Shown here: one piece after another, positions 47,890 to 59,710 of the stretch
How positions within the stretch are numbered: the first letter of the stretch is position 1
How the letters are laid out: every line of letters begins with the position of its first letter
Origin: Welwitschia mirabilis
Taxonomy: Eukaryota > Gnetophyta > Gnetopsida > Welwitschiales
Direction: 5' to 3'
DNA length: 64,000 nucleotides
Assembly (NCBI GenBank): GCA_051453625.1
Contig: JBOZIK010000001.1
Location: 128,420,198 to 128,484,197, forward strand
Position numbers and translations under genes: made by a program
Notes under the pieces: model-generated
The model's database searches: none
Seen by the model: the letters and a program-made list of their open reading frames with translations, nothing else
Told to the model about the DNA's origin: nothing

Positions 47890-48281
47890 ACTAAATCATG
47901 TTCTAATCAAAATTCTTTCCTAAACTTTCAAGTCTTTATCGCTGATTTGTAAAGCTTCTACAAAATACTAAACTTTTCCTTCTCTAATTAGCTTCATGAG
48001 TTATTCTACTACTTTCCACTATGTGTTAACGTATCTTGATTAGATGAATCCTTTAGAGTATGATTTACTAATATAGTGATATTTAACTTTGATTTACTAC
48101 ATATTTTTGTAAAACATGGAATTCTTCATAATTTTGATTTTTCTTTGACTATCATAATGAATGAGAATTTGGAGTTAAATGTCTTTTTCAAGATCTCTTA
48201 GGATTTAATGAATTCACTTTCATTCATAAGATTACAGATATAATATATTTTGCTTTAATAGAAGAAAGTGTTGTTATATTT
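47890..48281 (-). pseudogene. Copia #5 RNase H, C-terminal half
   Basis: From 48280 down the minus strand reads NITTLSSIKAKYIISVIL, which is the RNase H stretch usually seen as TVALSSTEAEYIA. It then continues through IHLIKIR.HIVESSRITHEA and SLVFCRSFTNQR near 47950. It directly continues the RNase H text that stops at 57571, beyond copia #4. Confidence 0.8.
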
Positions 48282-49743
48282 TGTTGCTAAAAATATAGTT
48301 TTAATTATTATAATTATCAAATATGTTATGCTTATTTTTTAAATAAGTCAAATTGGAAAATACCAAATCACAAAAAGCATTAATCCAAGTCAAACCTTAA
48401 AGTTCATAATATGTAAAAAGTTTATCTCAGATTTTATAAATGCCAAATCATAATTGACTGAAGACGTCCATGGGAAAGATGTGTGCACACTTTAAAATGT
48501 CTACAGAAAAGACGTCTACTACATCAAAGATGTCTATGCTAAACTACACTTTAATCATAGAGAAAGACATCTATCTTGATGAAAATGTCTATACTAAAGT
48601 AAGGTTTTGATATAGGTGAAAAGTATCTATTATGTTAAAGATGTTTATGCTACTTTGATTGTTGGAAGATGTTTACATAGTTGAAGACATCTATATTGAA
48701 CTAAAAGAGATAAGAAAAAATATATACATTTTTTAATAATTTATCTACATCTTAGAAAAGCAATTACGTTTTACATTTTATATTCATGATCACTAAGGAT
48801 TAAAGAAATTACAGTTTGATTTTTATCAAAATCTAGGTAGTTTACTAGAGATGTTTCCCATGTTTAAGACATCTACCTAATAGAAGACACCTACCATCTT
48901 GGAGATTTCTATCCCAAAAGTTTATAAAAACTAAAATAGTAATTGCATGTCTAAAAATCAACCATTTTTATTTGTGGTACAATGGTTAAATGTTTCAAAT
49001 GGCTATCTCTCTAAGGCAACAACTAGAATGATATAAAAATTATATAAAGGTATAAAGAGAGAGAAAAACAAAAAAAACAATATCTAAATATGCATGCATG
49101 ATGCATGGGTCATTAGTACTACTCATAAACCTTTCAAACTATCTTTTACAATGAACTATTTAGTGAATATACCATTTGATCATTGAATATTATAACACTA
49201 CATCACTCTAATATTTGGTACTCATGGGTCATAACAACAAGAAATAACTTAAGATATTTATTAAAGACACATCTTTTTAAGCTTGTTGATTCATTTTTTA
49301 TCATTGTTTATTATAACTAAATTATAGGACTATCAAATTTTTAAATACTCTTATTATACTCAATTTCTTATTATCAAATCTAATGATCCCTTATTAGGGT
49401 TTTCATATTGTAAGGTAACCCTTATATGAATGTGCTTGTGTAAGTTCTTGTAAGAACATTTTCATTGTTGATTTTTTGAATATTCCTAAGGGGAAGAGAG
49501 TGTTGTTATAAGAGGATCATCTCAATTTTTTGTAAGGTTGATGGTATACCAAAACCACTATTTTACAAATTAATAATATCCAAAGGTATAAGAGGAAACT
49601 AACCCCTCTACATGGACATACTCAGGTTTGGAACCATATTAGATCTAGTAAGGTATTTATTATATAGTTTTTAATTTTTTTTAAGCATAACTTAGTTTTG
49701 GTAGACCACATTCACTCTTCCCCTTTAAGTTCAATGATCCTTA
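48282..49743 (+). repeat. Copia #4 5' LTR
   Basis: About 1462 bp, from TGTTGCTAAAAATATAG to GATCCTTA (decayed CA end). It carries at least ten AGATGTCT/AGACATCT words, with unaltered AGACGTCT at 48510-48517. A TATA-like stretch, TATATAAAG, lies at 49041-49049. Confidence 0.85.
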
Positions 49744-49745
49744 AG

Positions 49746-49757
49746 TGGTATTAGGGC
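49746..49757 (+). promoter_or_regulatory. Copia #4 primer-binding site
   Basis: tggtattagggc differs from the tRNA-Met site TGGTATCAGAGC at two bases and lies two bases after the LTR. Confidence 0.85.
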
Positions 49758-49795
49758 AAGTACGCATGAAAATAAGTAACATCATTAAGTGAACG

Positions 49796-50815
49796 ATGGA
49801 AGGGGTGCCATCTATTAGACCTCCACTCTTTAATGGGACTAATAATGCATATTGAAAGATGAGGATGTGGGTATACTTATAGTATTATGAGTTTTAGATT
49901 TGGCAAAGTATTAAAGATGGGTATTTAGAATCCACAGAAACCATAATAGATGCTATAGGAAATTCTATTACATAAATCAAGCCTAGAAGGAATTGAGAAG
50001 ATAAAGAAAAGGTAGCCTTCATCTAAAATTTAAAAGAAAAAAATGCTCTCTAATAAACCCTTACAATGGAGGAATTTAATATAATAAGTAGATGCAAAAC
50101 TACACAAGAAATATAAAATATTCTAGTGGATACATATGAAGGAAGATCCATCATCAATAAATCAAAGCTTCTTTTTCGAACAAATCAATCTAAGAATCTA
50201 AAGATGAATGATGGGGAAAGAGTACATGAATACTTGACAATAGTTTCTAATATAGTGAATGCCATATGTAGAATTGGTAAAAATATTTTTGAGTCTAAGG
50301 TAATCCAAAAAATTATTAGATCCTTAACTCTAGAATATAATCCTAATACAATATCCATGAAAGAATCAAGAGACTTTAGCTCATTAAATATTAAAGAATT
50401 ACAAAGTGCTCTAACATCTTACAAGATGAATCCCATTAAATATGATGCTTTAAAATATAAGCCTACTACTCTTAAAGCCAGTGAAATTATAAGAAAATGT
50501 TAAAAAGAAAAAAAAGAAAATGAAGGATTATAAAAAGATAACTCTGAAGATGATGTGAATAAAGAACTTGCTTTCATCACAAGGTGAGTTAAAATACTTC
50601 TTTCACAGAAGAACTACAAAAAAGAGGAATTTTACAAATCATCCAGGTTTTAATCTAGTAATAAGTCTAAAGGTAAGACTTCTAGAACTTCATTTTCTTC
50701 CAAGTCTGATATTTTTAAGTTAGAATGCTAGGTTTATGAAGGATGAGGATACACAGCCTCAGAATGTCCTAGTTCTAAAAGATTGAAGAAAAAAGCACAA
50801 AAGAAAGAGTCCAAA
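49796..50815 (+). pseudogene. Copia #4 gag
   Basis: The start at ATG 49796 gives MEGVPSIRPPLFNGTNNAY and then a stop, the usual beginning of a SIRE-type gag. A long open stretch, 50126-50503 (FRTNQSKNLKMNDGERVHEY; IIRSLTLEYNPNTISMKES; IKELQSALTSYKM), is the UBN2 domain. The zinc knuckle near 50725-50772 reads EC.VYEG.GYTASECP, with one Cys and the His lost. The gag protein would package the element RNA. Two stops lie in the knuckle. Confidence 0.88.
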
Positions 50816-51511
50816 TAAAAGGAGATCTTTCTTCATAGGACGTAATGATAATAAGGATGTTACTAAAGTAGAAATATTTGATGATAAAAAAGCACATTCA
50901 TCCAACATGAACATTGTACATATCTAAAAGAAAAGTAATGAAAGAAAAGAATAATCTGAATCAGATAAGAAATTTGAAACATGTATGGATCTTCAAGATA
51001 GGTATGATTTAATTTCTGAAAAATTCATTAAGTTTCAAAAGGTATATGCTAAAATGAAAAGATTACTTCATTTATATGAATTAGCATATGAACAAGAAAA
51101 AGGTTCTTGAAATACGTTATCATCTAGAAAATTAGCTCTCAAAGCTAAGATTAGTAAACTAATAAATGAATTAAAGGATGTTAGATTGGAACCCTTTAAC
51201 TTGAAAAGAATCAATGAGAAGTTTACTCAAGGGAAGAATGCCTTAAACATCATGATTAAACAATGTAAAAACCCAAATTATAAAAGTGGTTTGATTCATA
51301 GTAAAGCCTTTACTAGTACTTCAGCTTTCTTATTCAATAATATTATATGTTATTACTATGATAAATGAGGTTATTATTAGTTTAATTATTCAATTAAATT
51401 TGAAACTAGATATTAGCTCAGATAACACTCTGAGTAGTAAAGAAACATGTTTGGTACATTGACATTAGATGTTCAAGACATATGACTAGAGATAAATCTA
51501 GCTTTATAACT

Positions 51512-51521
51512 NNNNNNNNNN
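51512..51521. other. 10-N gap
   Basis: A placeholder gap inside the protease region of copia #4. Confidence 0.95.
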
Positions 51522-51876
51522 ATCATTTTGGAAATAATATAGAGGCATCTATCATAGGTATTGAAATCATTGGAGGAGGTAACCTACTTAAGGTAAAAGA
51601 TTTTTTTGTTTTTTTGGAGAAGTATTAAAAAATAATCTATTAAGTGTTAGTCAATTATGTAATGCAAAATTCTTTGTTATTTTTAGTAAAGATGATTGTG
51701 TTATCAAAGAACATAACTTAACCAAATTCTTATTTAGTGGAATTAGAAAATCTAATGTTTATGTTACTACTTTATAAGATATTTTTAACAATGGAACCAA
51801 GTGTCTATTAAGGATCATAAGTGAAATGGAATTATGAATTAGAAACCTTGAAGACATAAGTAAAGACCTACTAAAG

Positions 51877-52212
51877 NNNNNNNNNNNNNNNNNNNNNNNN
51901 NNNNNNNNNNNNNNNNNNNNNNNNNNNNNNNNNNNNNNNNNNNNNNNNNNNNNNNNNNNNNNNNNNNNNNNNNNNNNNNNNNNNNNNNNNNNNNNNNNNN
52001 NNNNNNNNNNNNNNNNNNNNNNNNNNNNNNNNNNNNNNNNNNNNNNNNNNNNNNNNNNNNNNNNNNNNNNNNNNNNNNNNNNNNNNNNNNNNNNNNNNNN
52101 NNNNNNNNNNNNNNNNNNNNNNNNNNNNNNNNNNNNNNNNNNNNNNNNNNNNNNNNNNNNNNNNNNNNNNNNNNNNNNNNNNNNNNNNNNNNNNNNNNNN
52201 NNNNNNNNNNNN
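51877..52212. other. Assembly gap, 336 N, with identical 54-bp flanks
   Basis: The 54 bases before (51823-51876) and after (52213-52266) are identical, starting gaaatggaattatgaatt. The reading frame continues sensibly if one copy is removed, so the gap is probably artificial. Confidence 0.95.
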
Positions 52213-53007
52213 GAAATGGAATTATGAATTAGAAACCTTGAAGACATAAGTAAAGACCTACTAAAGATCTTATCCACAAAAGAAATGGTAAGAGAACTTT
52301 CTAAGTTGCAAAGCCTTGATAATCAGGTTTGTGAAGCATGCTAGAAAGGAAAGTAAACAAGTGTAATATTTAATAAGAAAAATACTATTACAACTAAATG
52401 TTCTTTGTATATTTTGCATCTGAATATTATTAGTCCATATTCTACAGAAAGTCTTGGTAAGAAAAGATAGTACTTAACTATTAATGATGACTACTCTTGT
52501 TTTACATGGGTATCCTTCCTTACACATAAGGATGAAACATTAAACATTTTCTCTAAGCTGTGTATTAGGATATAGATCCTAAACAGAGTACTTCAAAAGG
52601 AAGTATATGTTAAAGAACCTAAAGGATTTGCAAATTTTCATAAATCAGATTATGCTTATAAATTAAAAAAGTCTCTTTGTGATTGCAATCAAGCATCTAA
52701 AGTTTGATAAAAAAATTATTTGATAATTTAATTAAAAAAATTTAAAATAGTTACATCTGATGTTATATTACTTATTAAAAGGAATGGTAAGGATTTTACT
52801 ATTATATGAATCTATATAAATGACATTATTTTTGGAACTACTAATAAATTATTATGTAATAATTTTTTTAAGATAATAGAAGATGAGTTTGAAATGAGCC
52901 TAATGGGAGAGATGAGAAACTTCTTGGGGCTTTAGTTTTACAACACAAATAAGGTACATTTATCTCCCAAACTAAATATATGAAAAATTTTCTAGTCAGG
53001 TATGATT

Positions 53008-53491
53008 NNNNNNNNNNNNNNNNNNNNNNNNNNNNNNNNNNNNNNNNNNNNNNNNNNNNNNNNNNNNNNNNNNNNNNNNNNNNNNNNNNNNNNNNNNNNN
53101 NNNNNNNNNNNNNNNNNNNNNNNNNNNNNNNNNNNNNNNNNNNNNNNNNNNNNNNNNNNNNNNNNNNNNNNNNNNNNNNNNNNNNNNNNNNNNNNNNNNN
53201 NNNNNNNNNNNNNNNNNNNNNNNNNNNNNNNNNNNNNNNNNNNNNNNNNNNNNNNNNNNNNNNNNNNNNNNNNNNNNNNNNNNNNNNNNNNNNNNNNNNN
53301 NNNNNNNNNNNNNNNNNNNNNNNNNNNNNNNNNNNNNNNNNNNNNNNNNNNNNNNNNNNNNNNNNNNNNNNNNNNNNNNNNNNNNNNNNNNNNNNNNNNN
53401 NNNNNNNNNNNNNNNNNNNNNNNNNNNNNNNNNNNNNNNNNNNNNNNNNNNNNNNNNNNNNNNNNNNNNNNNNNNNNNNNNNNNNNNNNNN
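53008..53491. other. Assembly gap, 484 N
   Basis: All N. The RT-RNase H text before and after is compatible with roughly this much missing coding sequence. Confidence 0.98.
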
Positions 53492-53849
53492 TATGAACTT
53501 CTTAAAGAATCCAATACAATAATTAAAAACCAAAGACATTGAGATTATACATCATTTTTTTAAAGAACATGTATAAAACAAGAATACCATAATGCAATAC
53601 ATTAACATCAATGATTAAATCATTGATGTCTTTACTAAACCACTAAGTGGTAATAGGTTTATTTAATTGTATAGGAACTTGGGAATTGAACCTTGCTTAA
53701 TTAGATAAGTTATCAAGTAATAACTCTTAAAATTACAACTCCACTCTATGATATATATGAATTGAAATTATAATCAGATGCTAGAATGATGGAATACTAT
53801 TATCATAATATCACTCATAGAAAATTTTAAAGTTTCTTAATCTTTTAGA

Positions 53850-54130
53850 AAGGATGTCTTTAGTTTTGTATATTTCTATCAAAGAGACATCTTTAATTTT
53901 ATAGATATCTATCAAGTAGACATCTTTATGTATCAGACTTCTTTAAAAGGAAAGTATCTTTTTTTTTAAATTTTATGTTTCAAAATATACATCTATGTAT
54001 AGGTAGACATATTTATAGAACATAGAATAACTTATAACATTTTTCGTAGAAAATGTCTTTGAGTGAAGTAGATGTCTACTATTATCCTATAAGATGTCTT
54101 TCAGTTGGTAAACATCTTATAAAAAGTATT
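53850..54130. repeat. AGATGTCT/AGACATCT array between pol and envelope-like frame
   Basis: At least eight copies of ggatgtctt, agacatctt, agatgtcta and similar words lie in this internal stretch, outside the LTRs, after pol and before the envelope-like frame. The core is the same as in this element's LTRs. Confidence 0.7.
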
Positions 54131-54535
54131 ATGAAAATAAAAACTACATCAAAAAATGAAGGTTTTAACCTTATTTATTCCAAAAAAGAGGCCACCATCT
54201 ATTATTTTCAATCCTCCACTTAATAGATGTTCCTCTTAGAGATTTTTTCTAGCCTATTTATCTCTAATCACTTAGCAAAGATATTTTGGACATGGAAGAC
54301 ATCTACATAGCTAGAAAAATAGGTGAGGAGAAGAAAGCCCTTTGATGCCTCCAAGGGAAAAGTACTAGTCACAGAGACACATAGATCACAGCATAAGCCT
54401 CAGTTCTATCATGTGTCTATAACCAAACATTTCAAAACTTGGATAATAAATTTCATCATTATAGAATAAGATCTTAATTTTCAAAAATAGATAAAAGATT
54501 AACTACTTGTAGATTCTTCACATATTGGTTCGGAT

Positions 54536-55003
54536 ATGGTAGTCCACTTGGACCAATGCATTCCAGGCCCCATTGTGAGAGAATTTTATGCCAACATACA
54601 TAAGATTTATGATTGCACTGGGATGTTTCAAACTCAAGTAGAAGATACTTATTTATTTCTCACACTTAGTTTTTTGGATTCCATACTTAGTATTGATGAT
54701 ACAAACCTTTCTATATGTTCATTTTTTCAAAGATATTTTTACTTGCTACTCTATTAGTATTTCATAGCATTCAATGATCAATGTACTATTTGGACATTCA
54801 AGAATAAATTTTATGAAAATATAGAATGTAAGGATATGATACATGATGCTTTTATTTTTTCATTAGTTGTTAATAAGGGTATAAAAGATATTATAAAGAT
54901 GGTACGTAAGACTAAACACAATTTGTTGAGGCTCAAGAAGCACTGTTTCATAGCCAATAAAGGAGAGACTCCTCCAAGTAGTTTGGAATCCATAGAACTT
55001 TAA
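54536..55003 (+). pseudogene. Envelope-like third frame of copia #4
   Basis: A frame of 156 codons from ATG 54536 to TAA 55001-55003, crossed by one in-frame TAG at 54755-54757. The text IVREFYANIHKIYDCTGMF near 54575-54630 resembles the plant domain called putative plant transposon protein, also seen in copia #2 at the same place in the element. The second part (HNLLRLKKHCFIANKGE) is basic. Related text may extend upstream to about 54330 in other frames (FDASKGKVLVTETH). The function of this frame in the family is not settled. With a single stop in 156 codons it is better kept than the pol of the same element. Confidence 0.6.
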
Positions 55004-56126
55004 CTTGAATGGATTTTAAGTAAGAATCAAAGGAAAAGGTACCTCTAGCTCTACATGATATAGAATATGACTTAGGCCATGTAGCATATATTGTCTCTTT
55101 AGAGTCTACACAAGCATAGGTATATGAAGGGAACTAAACTTTAACACCATCACAAGGGAAGTAGTATGAGTACTCTAAGAGATTTGATATTTATCCCTTC
55201 ATTTTTTGTAGCCCTTATTTAAAATTATCCATTCAATATTCTACACAACCCTCATTATCCCCTTGTTCATCCTTACATCTTGCATTCTATCTCAGACATC
55301 ATCTTTCATAGAATGAATCTTTATTCCACCTATTAGCATAATGCCACCATCATCGTTTACTGATACTACCATTGCTAACTTCTTTGACACTTTTATCACC
55401 ACTTAGACATATTCACATATGAGGATATATGCCTCTTAGAGCCCTAGTGAAACATCCCAATGGCCATTGAGAAAGTTGCATACACCTTCATTCACATTTT
55501 CCTTATCATACACAATTTAGACATCCACCACTTTGGATAGTGATGATGCCAGCGATGATGTAGGAGAAAGCACATAGTACACTAGTGACTTAGCAATTAG
55601 TGATTAGCTCCTTTTATATGCTATCCAAAAAGAATGAGAACATAGAAAAATCATCTTAGACATCTTGTTTGGGCCTAGGAAATAGGATCTTAAGTTAGAT
55701 ATATTAGACTCCCTATGAGTGACACAATTGTTGATGATCACTTTTCATTGCTAGCACACATTTGATGATCATATGATTTGTTATTACCTATTGTTATTTC
55801 TACTAATATTAACACACATGCTTTCTATTATTATTTCTACTATTGTTGACACACTATTGTTATTTATTATTGTTAACACATATTACATGATTTGTTATTG
55901 ACTATTTTTTTTAATGTAATTACTTAATGTTTATGTGCTTTTTTTATTTACTACTCTGCATGTTTATGTGGATGATTAATCAATATTTTCAAATTATTGA
56001 AATTTATATTATATCTTATGCAATCCGTTATATTTTCTATTGGATTAAATTAGCTCCAATTTTGTTGATGCAATATGATTATACTAATGAAATTTGCAAG
56101 TTTTAAACATTATTAAAAAGAATAAT
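55004..56126. other. 3' noncoding part of copia #4
   Basis: No frame recognised. Between 55780 and 55900 the words ttgttattt.ctattattgttaacacacat recur in a loose series. A clear polypurine tract beside the LTR was not identified. Confidence 0.45.
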
Positions 56127-57570
56127 ATTATTAGTAAAAATCCAATTTTAATGATTTTACTTATCAAATGTATTATGCCTATTGTGTAAACAAGTCAAAT
56201 TAGAGGAAACCAAATCACAAAAAGCATTAATTTGAGTTAGACCTCAAAGTTCATAGTACACAAAAGGTTTAGCATAAATTTCATAAATGCTAAATTATAA
56301 TTCACTAAAGACATCTACACATTTCAAGATGTTTATGAAAAATACATCTACTACATCAAAGGCATCTATGATAAATCATATTTCAATCATAAAGAAAGAT
56401 GTCTATCTTGATGAATATGTCTACACTAAAATAAGGATCTAACATAAGTGAAAGATGTCTATCATGTTAAATATTTTTATGCTGCTTTTACTATTAAAAT
56501 ATGTTTACATAATTAAAGATGTCTATCCTAAACTAGAAGTGGTAACAAAGACAACAAATATTTTTTGATAAACTACCTACATATGAGGGAAGAAATTAAG
56601 TTTTATATCTTGAATTCATGAACACTAAGGGTTAAAGGAACTATATTTGAATTTCATTAAAATTTGGGTAGTTTTACTAGAGACATCTTCCATGTTGAAT
56701 ATGTCTGCCTAATAGGATACGTCTATCATCTTAAAGACATTTATCTTGAAAGTTTACAAAAGAATAAAATAGTTATTATATGCCTAACACTTAGTTATTT
56801 TTATCTATTATATAGTAATTACATGTTATCTTTATAAGGTAACAAATAGAATGACACTAAAAAGATATAAAGGTATAAAAAGAGAAGAAAGCAAAACAAA
56901 AAAAACAGATCTAAATACACATGTACAAGGTACTAGTGAATGGTACTACTCATAAAACTTTCAAGCTATCTTTTATAAGGAACTACTTAGTGAATAGATC
57001 ATTTGATCATTGGATCTTATAACACTACATCACTCAGATCTTTAACACTCATTGGTAATGATAACAAGAATGAACTCAAGATCTTTATCAAAGACACATC
57101 TTTTTAGTCTTGTTGATTCATTTGTTGTTATTCTTTATTGGAACTAAATTGTAGGACTATTAAATTTTTGAATAATCTTATTATAGTTCATTTCTTATTA
57201 TCAAATCTAAGGATCCCTTGTTAAGGTTTTGATATTGTAAGGCAACCCTTATATGTATGCACTTGTGTAAGTGCTTGTGAGCACATTTATACTGTTGGTC
57301 TATTGAATATCCCTAAGAAGAAGAAAGTGTTGCCTTGAGAGGATTATCTCAATTGTATGTAAGATTGATGGCATACCAAAACCACTATTTTCTTAGGTTA
57401 AGAATATCTAGAGTTGTGAGAGGAAGCTACCTTCTATGTATAGACGTACCAAGGTTAGGGAATCACATTAAATTTGGTAAGTTATTTATTATATAGTTTT
57501 TAATTTGTTTTGAGAAAAATTTATTTAGTATATCTCATTCACCCCACCCCTCTGAGTTTAGTGATCCTCA
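56127..57570 (+). repeat. Copia #4 3' LTR
   Basis: About 1444 bp, aligned throughout with 48282-49743, ending GATCCTCA. It carries the same array of AGATGTCT/AGACATCT words (for example gatgtctat at 56398 and 56453). Confidence 0.85.
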
Positions 57571-58340
57571 TCTTCTATCTTGAACTTAGTCATAAAACAA
57601 CATTTCTATTAAGCTGGATGTTATAGCTTGTACTTAATCCACCATATTTGGAATTATCCCAATCTGAATACATGCAACTAAATAGATTTTCTCTATTTTT
57701 TTAAATATTATTCCTTTTTTATTTTAATTAAGTATTTTAATATCTTAATTATAAGCTTCATGTGTATTTCATTTAGAGAATACATAACTTTGGTAAGCTT
57801 ATTAATAAATATAATATCTACTAGTATGTTTATTAGATATATAAACGCATTAAGTAGAATTTAGTAATTTTTTGGCTTAATCTTTTTGGTTTTTTTGTCA
57901 AGTTTTATCTTCACATATAACTCCATGGGGTTGTTTTTCATTAATAATTTTTAACTAATTTTTATTAAGTAATTTTTTTATTCTTTTAAAAACACTTTTA
58001 ATATTTGATTCCTTGTAATATTTTAAACCTAAAAAATACATAAGATTTTTAAGATCTAATAAGTTGAGGTTTTAACTATGGAAATATCTTACTTTTTTAA
58101 TCTATTTTTTATGCTCTTACATTAATATTTTATCATCACCACAAAGTTAAGTTGTTATTAGCCTTTTGCATTTTCTAAATGGTTTCATGTAGAGATTTTT
58201 ATCTATGAAGAACTTACTAAAATATGGACTTTTGAGGAATACATTAGTTTTCTTAGACTATATTAAGGATTTTATTTTAATCTAGATATGGATTTTTCAA
58301 ACTCTATAAGAAAAATTTTTTATAACCTTTTATCTCAAAG
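57571..58340 (-). pseudogene. Copia #5 RT C-terminus and RNase H, N-terminal half
   Basis: On the minus strand from right to left: CGDDKILM near 58145 (decayed YVDD loop), DLKNLMYFLGLKYYKESN near 58020-58070, NNPMELYVKIKLDKKT near 57890-57940, AFIYLINILVDIIFINKL near 57790-57860 and EIHMKLIIKILKYL near 57730-57775. RNase H then begins with MYSDWDNSKYGGLSTSYNI near 57610-57670 and is cut at 57571 by the copia #4 LTR. It continues at 48281. Upstream of RT the text becomes unreadable near 58300, and no integrase or gag was found. Confidence 0.82.
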
Positions 58341-58850
58341 TTTTGAAGTTAAGTTAGGTATAGAGATATGAATTTGATATCAAGTTGGAATAGGTTCTAG
58401 TTTTATTAAAATACCAAGAAAATAATAATTCATATTATATAGATATTTTTATAATTGCAAGTTTTTCATTGAAATTAATTATTCTTTTCAAGAAAAACCT
58501 TTAATAATATATTTTTCCTTAGGTATTATACCATATTGATTGTATCTGATATGAGACATTCATTTCATATTTATTTACTTTTTTATTTCTTTGAAAAGTT
58601 CCTAATTTTGATTTTTTATGAGCCTATGATACCTCTCCTATGTTACCTTTTTCTAATTTTTGTTTTCAAGGGATTGATTTTTATTAGTTAGAAGTTTGAC
58701 ACTTGTTTCATTAACATTAGAAATAAATTTTATATCATTTTATGTATTTTGGTTTAAATTATCTTTCATCAAATTTTTGTGATACTCATATAATGAGTCA
58801 TAAAGTTTTTGTAACATTCAAAATTTTCATACTTAAAAATTTCTAGAAGC
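58341..58850. other. Unassigned DNA between copia #5 and gypsy #2 LTR
   Basis: Follows the last readable copia #5 text. It lies directly next to a primer-binding site of gypsy #2, so it could be decayed leader or gag of that element, but no frame supports this. Confidence 0.35.
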
Positions 58851-58916
58851 TCTGATACTAAAATGAAACATCCTAATATTTTTCACTTTGAATATTCATG
58901 TATCTCTGATACCAAA
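58850..58916 (-). promoter_or_regulatory. Two primer-binding sites 50 bp apart (gypsy #2)
   Basis: The plus strand has gctctgatacta (58849-58860) followed by tgaaacatcctaa, and 50 bases later ctctgatacca (58904-58914) followed by cgaaacatcctaa. On the minus strand each is TGGTATCAGAG-like, the tRNA-Met site, attached to an LTR end. The first LTR copy is only about 25 bases long; the second is complete. Confidence 0.7.
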
Positions 58917-59512
58917 CGAAACATCCTAAATTTTTAACCCAAAACTATAAGCTTACAAATGTTTTTATTAAATATGTAAGTCAATTGTTTTTAAATAAAT
59001 ATATATGCATGCAAATAAAATAGATCCTTAAGTAACTTTTAAAGGTAAAGAAGGTAAATAACTCACTTAATGTTTAAATACATGATAAAATAAATACTTC
59101 TTTATTTCCAAAAAAATACAAGTATCATATTGACATCATATCTCAAAAGTCAACCACAAGATATATTAGATTGCAAGTTACAAGGATGAACAAATCACTC
59201 CATTTTAATAATTTCTTATGTACAAGATAGAATAACCAACATTTCCACACACCCTTTTTGGGAAGATAAATTAGCTTTTTTAATGCTTCACTCAATCACC
59301 TATTAAACACAAACAGCATGATGTGAGAACTATATCCTTCACAGTTCCTAGTATGGTCCATAGTAAGGTCTTACGTAAGGATTTTTCCACATATCAAAAC
59401 AGGTAAGGAAAAAATAAGAACTTTCAAGAGACAAGGATTATCACAAGGATGACAATCTTATGGTCATGAAATGAGAATAACTAATTTATAATTTCCATAT
59501 ATTTTTAGTTCA

Positions 59513-59710
59513 TTCCACTACATCATTTGATGATATATGGGTCTCATATCATATTTTTGTTATTTCTCACTCCACTGCCTCATTCAATAATCTGTGAAGT
59601 CCACTGTCTCATTCAGTGATCTATGGTTTAATCAATAAATTAATTCCACTATCTCATTTAGCATCTATGAGTTTTCACATGTCGCTAACTCATTTAATTA
59701 TTTGTAGAAT
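59513..59710 (+). repeat. TCCACTGTCTCATT array in gypsy #2 LTR
   Basis: Five degenerate units of about 28 bases begin at 59513, 59571, 59600, 59645 and 59681. The clearest are tccactgcctcattcaataa and tccactgtctcattcagtga, each followed by tct(g/a)tg. Confidence 0.8.

Larger units (their letters stand above)
50816..53706 (+). pseudogene. Copia #4 pol, with integrase-RT deletion
   Basis: The protease region at about 51455-51800 reads DIRCSRHMTRDKSSF, with the DSG site changed to DIR, and later LKNNLLSVSQLCNAKF. Integrase begins near 52300 (INDDYSCFTWVSFLTHKDET, 52480-52540) but breaks off near 52570, where the text passes within a few codons into mid-RT (KEVYVKEPKGFANFHKSD). Several hundred codons holding the rest of integrase and the first part of RT are gone. 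The RT catalytic loop reads CIYINDIIFGTTN near 52800-52840. After a gap, RNase H ends with INDx2IDVFTKPLSGNRF-like text near 53600-53665. Three gaps fall in this gene. Confidence 0.85.
48282..57570 (+). mobile_element. Copia #4, SIRE-like retrotransposon inside copia #5
   Basis: A 9.3-kb plus-strand element with two long LTRs (48282-49743 and 56127-57570), a tRNA-Met type primer-binding site, gag, protease, a partly deleted integrase-RT, RNase H, and an envelope-like frame before the 3' LTR. It is dead in every gene. The host sequence on both sides is one RNase H gene, which fixes the ends closely even though no target-site duplication is visible (left flank ends tattt, right flank begins tcttc). 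Confidence 0.9.

Noticed and set aside
52868-53539. Long open frames on both strands across the gap at 53008-53491
   Set aside because: They are open only because N codons contain no stops.
54400-55003. A host gene or captured gene inside copia #4
   Set aside because: The position between pol and the 3' LTR and its likeness to the frame in copia #2 fit an element gene better.
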